64,000 bases of DNA from CAVPCZ01 sp963702445 (GTDB lineage: Bacteria; Bacteroidota; Ignavibacteria; UBA10030; UBA6906). The stretch is taken from positions 1-64,000 of the forward strand of contig CAVPCZ010000020.1 in assembly GCA_963702445.1 (NCBI GenBank), written 5' to 3'. This document shows positions 1-10,000 of the stretch, in pieces. The translations under genes were made by a program, and so were the position numbers. Within the stretch, counting starts at the first letter, position 1. Each line of letters starts with the position of its first letter. A model generated the notes under the pieces. It saw only the letters and a program-made list of their open reading frames with translations. It did no database searches and was not told where the DNA came from.

Positions 1-2020
1 AGGAGATGCCCATCTGCCCTGCCAGCTCACGCTGGGCCTTTTCGTCGTGCGGCACAAACTCGTGCAGCGGCGGATCGATTGTCCGGATCGTCACCGGACG
101 GCCGTCCATCGCTTCAAAGATGCCCTCAAAGTCCTCACGCTGCAGCGGAAGGAGCCGTGCCAGCGCCTTCTTGCGATCCTCCACACCGTCCGCCAGGATC
201 ATTTCCCGCATCGGACCGATCTTCCCTTCGCCGAAGAACATATGCTCCGTGCGGCAAAGACCGATCCCCTCGGCGCCGAACGCGATCGCGTTCCGGGACT
301 GATCCGGCTGATCGGCATTGGTCCGGATCTTCAGCCGGCGGTACTTGTCGGCCCATGCCATCACCCTGGCGTACTGCTGATAGATCGGTGCATCCTTCGG
401 ATCCAGGGTCTTGTCAATAAGCACCTGCAGGACTTCAGAAGCCTTCGTGGGCACTTTGCCCTCGAGGACTTCGCCCGTTGTCCCGTCGATGGAAATCCAG
501 TCTCCTTCTTTGACCACGCGCCCCTTCACGCGCATCGTATGGGTCGCGTAATCGATATCGAGGACCGAGCAGCCGGCAACGCAAACCTTGCCCATCTGGC
601 GGGCCACCAGTGCCGCATGTGATGTCATGCCGCCGCGTGCCGTCAGAATACCTTCGGCGGCATTCATCCCCTTGATATCCTCGGGCGAGGTCTCGATGCG
701 GGTGAGAATCACCTGTTCGCCGCGGCTCTTCCACTCTTCGGCGTCAGGGGCGTTGAACACCACACGCCCGCTGGCTGCTCCCGGACCGGCGTTGAGGCCC
801 TTGGCCAGCAGCCGGCCCCCCTTCACCGCCGCTTCCTTCTCCTTCAGGTCGAACACGGGGCGGAGAAGCTGATTCAGCTGGTCCGGTTCGATCCGCTGCA
901 AGGCTTCCTTGTCCGTGATCAGCCGCTCGGACACCATGTCCACCGCGATCTTGATCGCGGCAAAGGCGGTCCGCTTTCCGACGCGGCACTGGAGCATGTA
1001 CAGCTTGTCCTGCTGAATGGTGAATTCCACATCCATCATGTCGCGGTAGTGCTTCTCGAGTTTCTTCCGGATCGCATCCAGCTGTTTGTAGATGCGCGGG
1101 TTGTCCTCTGCAAGCTTGGAGATCGGCAGCGGGGTACGGGTGCCGGCCACGACATCCTCGCCCTGCGCGTTCATCAGGAATTCGCCGTAGAAGATATTCT
1201 CGCCGGTCGCCGCATCGCGGGTAAACGCGACGCCCGTGCCGGAATCTTCTCCCATGTTCCCGAACACCATGGACTGGATATTCACCGCCGTGCCCCACGA
1301 CTCGGGGATGTCGTACATCTTTCTGTAGGCGATGGCGCGATCGTTATTCCACGAACCGAACACCGCGCCGATTGCGCCCCAGAGCTGCTTGAGTGGATCC
1401 TGCGGGAAGTCATGACCCGTGCTCTTCTTGATCGCGGTCTTGAACGCGCCGACCAGTTCCTTCATATCGTCGGCGGTAAGATCGGTGTCCAGGTGGACGC
1501 CTTTCTCCTTTTTCTTGGCCTCGATAATGAGCTCGAACGGGTCAATCTCGTCTTTGTGCACCGGTTTCAACCCCAGAACCACGTCGCCGTACATCTGGAC
1601 AAAACGGCGGTACGAGTCGTACACGAAGCGGGGATTGTTGGTCTTCGCCACAAGGCTTTCCGCCACGGTGTCATTCAAGCCCAGATTCAGAATGGTATCC
1701 ATCATGCCGGGCATCGATGCGCGGGCTCCCGAGCGGACGGACACCAGGAGCGGGTTCTTCCGGTCGCCGAACTTTGCCCCCATTGACCGCTCCACCTTCT
1801 TCAGCGCCGTCTTCACCTCGGCGGCGAGGGATTTGGGATAGGTCTTCTTGTTGGCATAATAATACGTGCAGACCTCCGTCGAAATGGTGAAGCCGGCGGG
1901 GACTGGCAGACCGATATTGGTCATTTCCGCGAGGTTGGCCCCTTTTCCACCCAGCAGGCCCTTCAACTCGGCGCGGCCTTCAGCCTTGCCGTGTCCAAAG
2001 AAATACACATACTTTTTCAT
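1..2020 (-). CDS. ppdK: Pyruvate, phosphate dikinase (C-terminus cut by window edge)
   Basis: Interconverts pyruvate + ATP + phosphate and phosphoenolpyruvate + AMP + PPi in the cytoplasm. About 673 residues of a family that is usually 870-900 long are present; the frame is open to base 1, so the missing part is the C-terminal PEP/pyruvate-binding barrel. The N-terminal nucleotide-binding domain begins MKKYVYFFGHGKAEG and contains GGKGANLAEM. The phosphorylated His lies in GGMTSHAALVARQMGK at about residue 465. ATG at 2020 overlaps the stop of the upstream C26 amidotransferase as ATGA, so translation is probably coupled. It is the last visible gene of the long operon that starts at 13.3 kb. 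A gluconeogenic or anaplerotic role is inferred from the family. Confidence 0.96.
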   Translation of the reverse strand, partial: MKKYVYFFGHGKAEGRAELKGLLGGKGANLAEMTNIGLPVPAGFTISTEVCTYYYANKKTYPKSLAAEVKTALKKVERSMGAKFGDRKNPLLVSVRSGARASMPGMMDTILNLGLNDTVAESLVAKTNNPRFVYDSYRRFVQMYGDVVLGLKPVHKDEIDPFELIIEAKKKEKGVHLDTDLTADDMKELVGAFKTAIKKSTGHDFPQDPLKQLWGAIGAVFGSWNNDRAIAYRKMYDIPESWGTAVNIQSMVFGNMGEDSGTGVAFTRDAATGENIFYGEFLMNAQGEDVVAGTRTPLPISKLAEDNPRIYKQLDAIRKKLEKHYRDMMDVEFTIQQDKLYMLQCRVGKRTAFAAIKIAVDMVSERLITDKEALQRIEPDQLNQLLRPVFDLKEKEAAVKGGRLLAKGLNAGPGAASGRVVFNAPDAEEWKSRGEQVILTRIETSPEDIKGMNAAEGILTARGGMTSHAALVARQMGKVCVAGCSVLDIDYATHTMRVKGRVVKEGDWISIDGTTGEVLEGKVPTKASEVLQVLIDKTLDPKDAPIYQQYARVMAWADKYRRLKIRTNADQPDQSRNAIAFGAEGIGLCRTEHMFFGEGKIGPMREMILADGVEDRKKALARLLPLQREDFEGIFEAMDGRPVTIRTIDPPLHEFVPHDEKAQRELAGQMGIS

Positions 2021-2730
2021 GCATGTTCCTTAGTTGTGGTGTTTCGTTGCAGTGCTTCGGTGAATTGTTGAATGAGATTTCGTGTCAATGGGTTGTCGGT
2101 GTCGTCCATCCGTTCCGGGTGCCACTGGACAAGCTGGAGATACCCTTCGCCGGCCGGCTCCTGCCATTCAAGCGACTCGATAATACCGTCGGCGGAGCGG
2201 GCCGCAACGCGGAGCCCTCTCCCCACAATGTCCACTGCCTGATGATGGGAGGAATTCACCTCTCCCGCATCCAGGCCGGTGATCCTCTGAAGCCGGGAAC
2301 CCGGCTCGATGATAATGCCATGCCTGCGGTCTCCTCCGTCGCCGCGGTGATTCGCGTAGCCCGCCAGTTCGATATCCGGTATCAGGGATCCGCCCAGGAA
2401 CACATTGAACAGCTGCATCCCGCGGCAGATGCCCAGGATAGGCATGCGGCGGCGCATGGCAGCCTCCAGGGTTTTGAGTTCGAATGAGTCACGCTCCTGA
2501 TGAACATCCGGTGTCAGGTGGAGCACATCGGGACGGTGATAGAGCCGCGGATCGATGTCGTACCCGCCGGAGAGGACCAGGCCCGTGCATGCCGCAAGCA
2601 CTCCGGCGTTCTGTTGTGTGCAGGAAAGCACACGAATATCCGCGTCGGGGATCCACTGCCGGAGCCAGGCGGGATAACGCGCCGCCTTGCCCGGAGAGCC
2701 CATCGGGTCCAGAAGTGCAACAGCCGTCAC
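2017..2730 (-). CDS. Class I glutamine amidotransferase-like hydrolase (peptidase C26 family)
   Basis: A 237-residue protein of the gamma-glutamyl hydrolase/PuuD family, which cleaves gamma-glutamyl amides. Visible motifs are the oxyanion loop SGGYDIDP, the nucleophile elbow GICRGMQ with Cys at residue 102, HHQAV, and the catalytic His/Glu in QWHPE. The start is GTG at 2730, which overlaps the lpxK stop as GTGA; the stop overlaps the ppdK ATG. The substrate cannot be read from the sequence: gamma-glutamyl-GABA or another gamma-glutamyl compound would fit the family. No synthetase or amine-catabolic gene is adjacent, so its place in this operon is not explained. Confidence 0.85.
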   Translation of the reverse strand: MTAVALLDPMGSPGKAARYPAWLRQWIPDADIRVLSCTQQNAGVLAACTGLVLSGGYDIDPRLYHRPDVLHLTPDVHQERDSFELKTLEAAMRRRMPILGICRGMQLFNVFLGGSLIPDIELAGYANHRGDGGDRRHGIIIEPGSRLQRITGLDAGEVNSSHHQAVDIVGRGLRVAARSADGIIESLEWQEPAGEGYLQLVQWHPERMDDTDNPLTRNLIQQFTEALQRNTTTKEHA

Positions 2731-3773
2731 GAATCACTCCTCATGCAATACGTCATAACGCTTGATTCCAGCGCTCCTTCGGGTGCACAGCGCACCGTCA
2801 GTTCCGGGTACAGGACCGCCAGCCCGCCGAGCGTCTCCTTGAACAGCCTGGCATCAGATGCGAGCCGCATCGTGTCTTTCTCGGTCGTCAGCAGGAAATC
2901 CGCCCTTTCCTCACGGCAGCGTCCGGCGAGAAGCTCGAGGTCCTTCCGGAGGTACCGGTAATGATCCCGGAAGCGGAATGCCGCGGCCGCGGAGATCCCG
3001 GCTCCTCTCGCGTCGGCGAGAAACCGGCCATGGTTCCCGACGCCGCTGAACACCACCGCGCGTTTTCCCCTGCAGCTGTTCACCGGCACTTCCGCGAATG
3101 AAGCGGCATCCCGTAAAATCCGCCAGGACCTGTGGCAGACCAGATGCATCTGACCCTCGTGCCGGGGAAGCCGGCCGCTCCACGCCGGGGGTACATCGTC
3201 GGTTTCCCGGACCCCCGTATAGACGATAATCTGGGCACGCCGCAGGGAGGCAAGCCCCTCCCGCCGTAATCCCGCAGGCAGCATCGGCTCCCTATCGATC
3301 GGCTTCTCTGCGTCCAGCACAACGATATCCAGATCCCGGCGCAGCGACCTGTGCTGGAATCCGTCGTCCAGGACGATGGCATCGACGCCGAACTCCCGCA
3401 CCGCGAGCCGGGCACCCTCTATTCTCCTCTCAGCGACGATCACCGGCACGCCCGGGCAATTGCGGGCAACCTGCACAGGTTCATCCCCCCCTTCACGGGC
3501 GTCAAGCAGCACCCGATGTCCGTCCGAGACCACACGCACGCCGTGCGACCGGCGTCCGTAGCCGCGGCTCAGCATTGCCGCGTGAACGCCCTGTGCCGAC
3601 AGGTACCGGAGAATCGACTCCACCAGAGGGGTCTTTCCCGTGCCTCCGGCCGTCAGGTTTCCGACGGAGATGACCGGCACCCCCGCCGATTCGGCTCTGA
3701 GGATTCCGGCGTCAAAGGCCGCATTCCGGATCATGGTGCCGAGACCGTAGATCCAGGAGAACGGAACGAACAC
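2727..3773 (-). CDS. lpxK: Tetraacyldisaccharide 4'-kinase
   Basis: Phosphorylates the 4' position of the lipid A disaccharide at the inner membrane, using ATP. The 348-residue length fits the family. The N-terminus has the membrane-associating PFSWIYG segment, the P-loop GGTGKTP (Lys47), and the family blocks VLDDGFQH and LPAGLRREG. The start is GTG at 3773, chosen because it keeps the conserved PFSWIYG segment; the next ATG (about residue 14) would remove it. One base separates it from the upstream TPR lipoprotein, and lpxB is two genes upstream, so two consecutive late steps of lipid A assembly are co-transcribed. Confidence 0.95.
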   Translation of the reverse strand: MFVPFSWIYGLGTMIRNAAFDAGILRAESAGVPVISVGNLTAGGTGKTPLVESILRYLSAQGVHAAMLSRGYGRRSHGVRVVSDGHRVLLDAREGGDEPVQVARNCPGVPVIVAERRIEGARLAVREFGVDAIVLDDGFQHRSLRRDLDIVVLDAEKPIDREPMLPAGLRREGLASLRRAQIIVYTGVRETDDVPPAWSGRLPRHEGQMHLVCHRSWRILRDAASFAEVPVNSCRGKRAVVFSGVGNHGRFLADARGAGISAAAAFRFRDHYRYLRKDLELLAGRCREERADFLLTTEKDTMRLASDARLFKETLGGLAVLYPELTVRCAPEGALESSVMTYCMRSDS

Positions 3774-3774
3774 C

Positions 3775-4632
3775 CTACTTATCGTACCCCTCCTCCTTGA
3801 GCATCCGGTCGACCTGCTGCAACTTCTCGGCTGCCCGGTATGTCGTGTGAAGCTGTTTGAGCAGCAGCAGCATATTCACTTTGTCGTCATGCGCGCGGCG
3901 GTATCCGTCACCGGACTTGTAGGCCGGTCCGCTCTTCTTCAGTTCGCCCAATCGCGCATTGGCAACATTCAGCCCGGCACTCAGGGTCTTTTCCGCCGTC
4001 TGATCCCGTCCGATCTTCATGTACGCCCGCCCGAGAATCCGGTAGTAGGAGGTCAGATACGGCGAATCCCTGTGCGTGTCGATTCCTTCTTTTGCACTCT
4101 TGATCACGCTCTGGAAGTCCCCGGTATCGAAGTACGCCCGCGTGAGATTGAAGTGCTGGCGGTCATACGGGTAGAGCTCGGCGTTTTTCTTCGCGTAGCG
4201 CAGGAACCCCTGGTCGTCATTCAGGGCCAGGGAAAGTTCACACAGGCGCTCGTAGACTTCCGACTCGCGCTTCCCCAGCGTTTCCAGACGCGCGAATGCG
4301 CGCCGGGCGGACCGGAAAGAGTCCTGGCGCTCGCGGCTCTTTTCTCCTGCACGCAGTCCCTGTTCGTAGTACAGCTGCGCAAGGTCCTGCAGCGGTTCCA
4401 CAAACGCGCTATCCATCGCCTCGGCCCGCCGCAACCAGACGACCGCGCTGTCGGTCTGTTGCTCCAGGTAGTAGCGATGACCTGTCCGGTACACCCCATC
4501 GACTGTCGCCGGCGGAGGTGCAGGAACAGGTCCGGGTGTCTCCGCGGAGGACCCGCACCCGGCCAGCAGCCCCGCACAGAGAACACCGGCGAGGTGAAAA
4601 CCGCAACCGGAGACAGCGGCACGGAGACTCAT
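3775..4632 (-). CDS. TPR-type lipoprotein of unknown function, between lpxB and lpxK
   Basis: A 285-residue protein with a signal peptide ending in the lipobox LLAGC (Cys26), followed by a Pro-rich linker (PGPVPAPPPATVDG). The rest is helical and TPR-like: YRTGHRYYLEQQTDSAVVWLR, LQDLAQLYYEQGLRAGEK and YYRILGRAYMKIGRDQTAEK resemble successive repeats. ATG at 4632 overlaps the lpxB stop as ATGA; an open frame continues further upstream but would run inside lpxB. It should be anchored in the outer or inner membrane, facing the periplasm. I recognise no named family. Its position suggests work on envelope or lipid A assembly, but that is only context. Confidence 0.82.
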   Translation of the reverse strand: MSLRAAVSGCGFHLAGVLCAGLLAGCGSSAETPGPVPAPPPATVDGVYRTGHRYYLEQQTDSAVVWLRRAEAMDSAFVEPLQDLAQLYYEQGLRAGEKSRERQDSFRSARRAFARLETLGKRESEVYERLCELSLALNDDQGFLRYAKKNAELYPYDRQHFNLTRAYFDTGDFQSVIKSAKEGIDTHRDSPYLTSYYRILGRAYMKIGRDQTAEKTLSAGLNVANARLGELKKSGPAYKSGDGYRRAHDDKVNMLLLLKQLHTTYRAAEKLQQVDRMLKEEGYDK

Positions 4633-5762
4633 GCGGCCTCTCCGCGGGCGAGAATGGACTCCACCACCCGCTGCGATGCGCCCGGGGCGCCCAGCCGCTC
4701 GCGGATGATGCTCAGGTCCTTCCTCATGGAGGCCGCGGCACCGGCATCCCCCAGCAGACGACCCGCGATTTCGGCCACACGGACCGCCGTGAGTCCGTCC
4801 TGGATAAGCTCGGGGACAATGGTCGTCCCGGCGACAATGTTCACCAGACCGATTGCGGGAACACGAACGAGCGCCCTGCCTATGGCAAATGTCAGCGCCG
4901 AGGTCCTGTAGACCACGAGAAACGGGGTGCCGAACCACGCCGTTTCCAGTGTTGCCGTTCCGGATGTCACCACAGCGGCATCGGCGTATGCCATGAGGTC
5001 ATACGTTGCGTGTTCGACGAGCGTGACCGGAAGATCCGCCGGAATATACTCTCGCAGGGCCCCCGCACCGAGATTGGGCGCAACCCCGACGGCCACACGA
5101 ACACCCGGGGTCCGGCACATTATGCGCGCGGCATCCAGCATCAGGGGGAAGATATGTTGAATCTCCTGCTTGCGGCTGCCCGGAAACAGGCCGAGCAGCT
5201 TCGTTCCGGCCTCGATCCCGTGGCGCCGGAGGAATTCATCCCGTGTGCAGCTTACCCCGAGGTGTTCCACAAGAGGATGGCCGACGAATTCCACGGGGAT
5301 GCCGGCGCGGCGGTAGATCTCCTCTTCGAACGGAAAGATCACAAACATTTTGTTCACCAGCCGGCGCATCGTCCTGACCCGGTTCCCGCGCCAGGCCCAG
5401 ACCTGGGGACTGATGTAGTAGAAAACGGGAATGCCGGCACTCCTGACGGCACGCGCAAACCGGAGATTGAAGTCCGGATAGTCGATCAGGAGCACGAGAT
5501 CGGGCCGCCGGTCCTGAAGCGCGGCCTTGAGCCTTTTATGCACGTGCATCACGGTGCGGAGATTGCGTACCACTTCCACAAACCCCATGAACGCCATATC
5601 GTTGATGTGGACGAGGATGTCGGCTCCTTCGCCCCGCATCTTCTCGCCGCCCATGCCGAACACGTCCATTCCCGGAACGCGTCGCAGCAATTCCCGCACC
5701 ACGCCTGCGCCGTGGAGGTCGCCCGAAGCCTCACCCGCAATAACCATCACCCGGCGGATCAT
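4629..5762 (-). CDS. lpxB: Lipid-A-disaccharide synthase
   Basis: Condenses lipid X with UDP-2,3-diacylglucosamine to form the lipid A disaccharide (GT19 family, inner-membrane surface). A protein of 377 residues. It begins MIRRVMVIAGEASGDLHGAG, the family N-terminus; further blocks are LIDYPDFNLRFA, ISPQVWAWRGNR, FPFEEEIYRRAG and VEFVGHPLV. I start it at ATG 5762, with a GGGGA-like site about 8 bases upstream; a GTG at 5777 would add five residues and overlap the previous gene. The stop overlaps the next gene as ATGA. Confidence 0.95.
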   Translation of the reverse strand: MIRRVMVIAGEASGDLHGAGVVRELLRRVPGMDVFGMGGEKMRGEGADILVHINDMAFMGFVEVVRNLRTVMHVHKRLKAALQDRRPDLVLLIDYPDFNLRFARAVRSAGIPVFYYISPQVWAWRGNRVRTMRRLVNKMFVIFPFEEEIYRRAGIPVEFVGHPLVEHLGVSCTRDEFLRRHGIEAGTKLLGLFPGSRKQEIQHIFPLMLDAARIMCRTPGVRVAVGVAPNLGAGALREYIPADLPVTLVEHATYDLMAYADAAVVTSGTATLETAWFGTPFLVVYRTSALTFAIGRALVRVPAIGLVNIVAGTTIVPELIQDGLTAVRVAEIAGRLLGDAGAAASMRKDLSIIRERLGAPGASQRVVESILARGEAA

Positions 5763-5764
5763 GC

Positions 5765-6367
5765 TTACGATCCCCACGTTCGAACGGCGAAGATCACGAA
5801 GAGCGCAACCGTCACCAGCGCAATCGCCTGGAGTGTACGGCGTTCCGACGCCAGGCCTTCCCGCAGGTTGGTGCGTTTCGGCGGTGGCTGCGCGGAGCGA
5901 TAGGGCGTCAACCGGGGGAAGAAGCGCGGGACGCTGCTCACATATTCTTCATAGGCATCGCCGAATGTCGACGCAAGGTATTCTTCTTCCCGTGTGACAA
6001 TGAGCCAGTACTGGATGTAGAACCAGAGAACAGCAACGGCGAGCAGCCAGGGGAACAACGCCATGGACATGAGACCGACGCCCGCGTACAGCATGATATT
6101 GCCCAGATACAGGGGGTTGCGCACATACGCAAAGGGACCGCTGGTAATAAGATAGGTGCCGCCCACCGTGCCCGTCGTGCGCGTTTCCGCCCCGACAATG
6201 GAGACGCCCCAGAACCGGAGGGCTTCGCCGAGCGCCATGAGGGCGATCCCCGCCGCGATACTCCAGACCGTGGGACGGGCAAACACCACCATCACCGCGA
6301 GAAACGGCAACGGCGTGTAGCTCCGGTAGCGGAACACGGCGCCGCGGAAGTCACTCCCTTCTTTCAT
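5765..6367 (-). CDS. Isoprenylcysteine carboxyl methyltransferase-like membrane methyltransferase
   Basis: A 200-residue integral membrane protein with about four or five hydrophobic segments. The C-terminal half carries the ICMT/phospholipid methyltransferase signature: GPFAYVRNPLYLG and then the EEEYLASTFG-YEEY block, where the AdoMet-binding fold is expected. Bacteria have no prenylated CAAX proteins, so the substrate is unknown; lipid or isoprenoid methylation is possible for this superfamily. ATG at 6367 overlaps the preceding HAD phosphatase stop as ATGA, and lpxB follows after two bases, which suggests an envelope lipid substrate by context only. Confidence 0.85.
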   Translation of the reverse strand: MKEGSDFRGAVFRYRSYTPLPFLAVMVVFARPTVWSIAAGIALMALGEALRFWGVSIVGAETRTTGTVGGTYLITSGPFAYVRNPLYLGNIMLYAGVGLMSMALFPWLLAVAVLWFYIQYWLIVTREEEYLASTFGDAYEEYVSSVPRFFPRLTPYRSAQPPPKRTNLREGLASERRTLQAIALVTVALFVIFAVRTWGS

Positions 6368-7089
6368 GCTTCTGCCACGAAAGCCTCTCTGCGCCGTTGT
6401 TCTGCGCGCCGGCGCCGGCGTACTGTTCGCCGCCGGAGAAGCTCTGCCAGGCGGCCGGCCACATCAACAAATGAGTCGAACGGATAATAGGTGATGTTCT
6501 TTTGCTGGCAGTACGTCTGCAATTCGTCCCTTGCAAAGACGATGTCGGCGTACTCCACAGGACACCGGTCGGAATACCCATCCCCGACATAGACAATGAC
6601 GTCCTCCTCGCCGCTCCCATTCAGCACGACGTTCCTTTTGCAGCACCCGCAACGGTCGCATTCGGCGTTGGCGTACGGGAACATGACCGTCCCCTTCACG
6701 CGGCCGTCGCCGTCCGGATGCCAGACCACCCTGTTGGAGAACACCGGCAGCTCCTCGAGACCCATCCGGGCGAGCATCCCGTGGATATAGAAGTCCAGTC
6801 CATCGCTGACAATGGAACACCGGATGGCGTGTGTGCGGCAGAATTGGACAAACTCGGGGAAGCCGGGAGTGATCTCCTGTGCCCGGACGAACGCTTCGAG
6901 CGCCGGCGGGTCGGCGGACCCGATGGCCTCCATCTCACGGCGGAAGCACTCCTCCGCGGAGAGCTCTCCCGCGCGATAGGCGCCCACCAGCTCCGCGCAC
7001 CGCCCGCCACCGAACATGCGAAAGAACATATTGCCCACATCCGCGCGGGCCACCGTCCCGTCAAAATCGACGAACAGCCGGAGAGCCAT
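6364..7089 (-). CDS. HAD-superfamily phosphatase, MtnX-like
   Basis: A 241-residue cytoplasmic phosphatase. Motif I is VDFDGT (Asp8 nucleophile, Asp10 acid), the motif II region is CSIVSDGLDFYI, and the last metal-binding motif is YVGDGYSDRCP. Between them lies a cysteine cluster, CDRCGCC, like that of MtnX-type 2-hydroxy-3-keto-5-methylthiopentenyl-1-phosphate phosphatases, suggesting a bound metal. The C-terminus is a very basic tail rich in Arg (RRRTVRRRRRAEQRRR). There are no other methionine-salvage genes nearby, so the MtnX reaction itself is doubtful. It starts three bases after smc and overlaps the next gene. Confidence 0.82.
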   Translation of the reverse strand: MALRLFVDFDGTVARADVGNMFFRMFGGGRCAELVGAYRAGELSAEECFRREMEAIGSADPPALEAFVRAQEITPGFPEFVQFCRTHAIRCSIVSDGLDFYIHGMLARMGLEELPVFSNRVVWHPDGDGRVKGTVMFPYANAECDRCGCCKRNVVLNGSGEEDVIVYVGDGYSDRCPVEYADIVFARDELQTYCQQKNITYYPFDSFVDVAGRLAELLRRRTVRRRRRAEQRRREAFVAEA

Positions 7090-7092
7090 CGG

Positions 7093-10000
7093 TTAGGCCG
7101 AGGCCACCGCGGCGGCGGCAATTTGCGTCCCCTGATTGAAACGGACGGTGACCAGTTTAGACACGCCCTCCTCTTCCATCGTGACGCCGTAGAGCGCGTT
7201 TGCGGCTTCCATCGTGCGTTTGTTGTGGGTGACGACGATGAACTGCGTGTTGTCGGAGAACTTTCGCAGAATCCGGGTGAACCGGTCGACATTGGAGTCG
7301 TCCAGCGGCGCGTCGACCTCGTCCAGGATACAGAACGGGCTGGGCTTGACGAGGTAGATGGCGAAGAGCAGCGCCGTGGCGGTAAGGGTCTTCTCCCCGC
7401 CGGAGAGCAGATCGATCGAGGTGGGCCGTTTGCCGCGCGGCTTGGCGACGATTTCAATCCTCGCCTCCAGGGGATCCACCTCTTCCTCCAGCTTCAGATC
7501 GGCTTCATCGCCGGGGTCAAACAGGCTTTTGAACGTCTCGATGAAGTTTGTCCTGATCAACGCAAAGGTCTCAAGAAATTTTCGCTGCGCCGTGGCGTTG
7601 ATTTCTTCGATCGTTGCGAGCAGCGTGCGTTCGGCTTCCAGGAGGTCGGCACGCTGGGCCGTCATGAATTCGAGGCGCTGTTTCTCGGCCGAGTACTCCT
7701 CGAACGCCGCGAAGTTGATATTGCCCATCGTTTTGATCTTGTCCTTGAGAGCCTGGATCTCCTCGCGCAGGGCCGCGAAATCCACGAACTCCGTGTCCGG
7801 ATACGACTTCAGTTCCAGCTCGAGCTCGAACTCCTCCCGGGCGCGGGCGCGGAGATGGTCGGCGCGGGCGGTCAGATCGGCGATTTTCAGTTCCGTATCA
7901 TGGAGAAAACGCAGGGCGTCATCATGAACGCGGCGCTGGTCTCTGATGCGCAATTCCGCCGCGTGAATCGCATTCCGCTGCGTCCCGGTTTCCCGCTCGA
8001 CTTCGGTACGGCGGGCCTCAAGAAGATGCAATTCCTGGAACAGGCGCTCAAGTTCACGCCGGTTCACCTCCACACCGGTCTCGGTCGAGAAGATGGCGCT
8101 GCGCTCCAGCTCGGCATCGACGCGGTGCTTTTCCAGACTCTCCCCGATGGCACCGAGCGTGGCGTCTGCGCGCTCGAGGTCGTTCAGCGAAGTCTGATGA
8201 TCGTTACGCACGTGCACAAGCGCGATGCCGAGCTCCTGCACCACGCGGGTTTGCTCGGTCCATTCCTCCTCGAGCAGGCGCACATCGCCCGTGGCGGTGC
8301 GGAGCTGCAGATCCATGTCGTCTTTTTCGGCACGGAGTTGCTCCAGCTCCGGGAGGCGTGCAGCCATGTCCGCACGGAGGCTGTCGATCTCTGCGCTCAG
8401 GCGCGCGATGTGCGCGCTGTTCTCTCCTATGGTCTCTTCCGCACGCTTCTTCTCGAATGCCACCTGCGCGATGCGCATCTCCACCGCATGCATCTCCTTT
8501 TCGACGCTCTTGACCTCTTCGTTCAGCTCTTTCAGGTCAATGGCATCGTCCTTTGCGAGAACGGCGGAACGCTCCCCGGAGACGGCGGCCAGACGCGCTT
8601 CAATCCCTGCAATCGTCCCCCGGATACTCTCCATCTGCTGCTGCTTACCGATGTTCCCCCCCTCATCATGCCGCCGGCTTCCGCCGCGCAGGATGCCCAC
8701 CGAGGTCCCGATCTCTCCCTGGAGTGTCACGCATCGGACACCGGTCGTCACGGCGGCAACCGCGGCCGCTGCGGCACGGTCATCGACAATCAACACCCGG
8801 TCGAGCAGGAAGGCGAAGAGCGGGGCATATTCCGGGTCAAACCTGGCGAGGTCGAGTGCCCACCCGCGAACGCCGGGAAGCACGGGAAGCGCATAGTTGC
8901 GCACGATACGGGGGAGACGGTCGAGACAGACGAATGCCGCCTTCCCCTTTTCCTCTTCCTGCAGAAGTTCCACGCCCCTGGCCGCGTCGCCGGTACTGGC
9001 CACAATCATCAGTCCGGCCATATCGCCCAGTGCGGCTTCGATGGCGACCCGGTAGTCTTCCTCCGCATGAACGGCATCCGCGACCGTCAGTTTTCGCGAG
9101 GGAGACCAGCGATCGCTCGAGACGAGGAAACGGACTCCTTCCGGCAGACCTTCCCGGCTCTCGATGAGACCTTTGAGAAAATCGAGGCGGGCGGCGTGGC
9201 GCTCAATTTCGGCGCGCAGGTCCGCTTCGTTCCGCTGGAGCGCGTCGGCGCGCTCGCGCAGACTCTTCTTCCGGCTCTCCGCGTCATAGAAGCATACTTC
9301 GGCCGCCGCAAAAGCGCGGCGCCGCTGGTGGTCTTCCGCCGTCAAGGCGGCGATCTGCTCCGCCAGCCGGGTCAGCTCTCCGGTGTATGCGATATTCTCC
9401 TGTTCGGTCTCCAGCAATCCGGCGCCAATGGTGTCCAAGCGTCCCTGCGTCCTGTCCCGCTCCGCATGCCGCTCCGCCAGGCGCTGAACCATCATCATCA
9501 TCCGGTCGTTGAGGGCCGTGCGTTCGCCTTTGCGGACATCCAGGCGGCCGGCGGTCTCCTGGAGCTCGGCCTGCCGCTGGCGGAGCTCTTCCTCGGTGCG
9601 GCTCTGGCTGATCTGCAGCCCGGCGAGACGTGCCTGCAGCTGTTCCCGCAGGGCTTCCTGACGGGTTCGCTCGGCATGGAGATCCTGATCCTCCTGCTCC
9701 AGGCGGGTGATGTGCGCACGCGAGGCTTTGACCTGCTCGGCCGCCACCAGGTTCTTCTCTTCAACCCGGTGGGTCTTTTCGCGTTGCAGGCTGGAGTCAC
9801 GCTGTGCTTCCGCGAGCAATTTTTCGGATTCCAGCAAACCCGTCCTGAGCGCCTCCAGCTGCGACTCCACATCGATCAGACCGGTGTCCGATAGGCTCTT
9901 TTCGCCCTGCAGGGTCCGCTGGCGCTCTCTGAGCGGATCGAGACGGCCGAGCACCTGGGCATATTCCCTTTCCATCAGATCGATCTCAAAGGTCCGCAGA

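Noticed and set aside
6502..9894. Open frame of 1130 codons on the plus strand opposite smc
   Set aside because: It is the antisense of a full-length smc gene; the His/Arg/Gly-rich translation has no recognisable domain and reflects GC-rich codon use.
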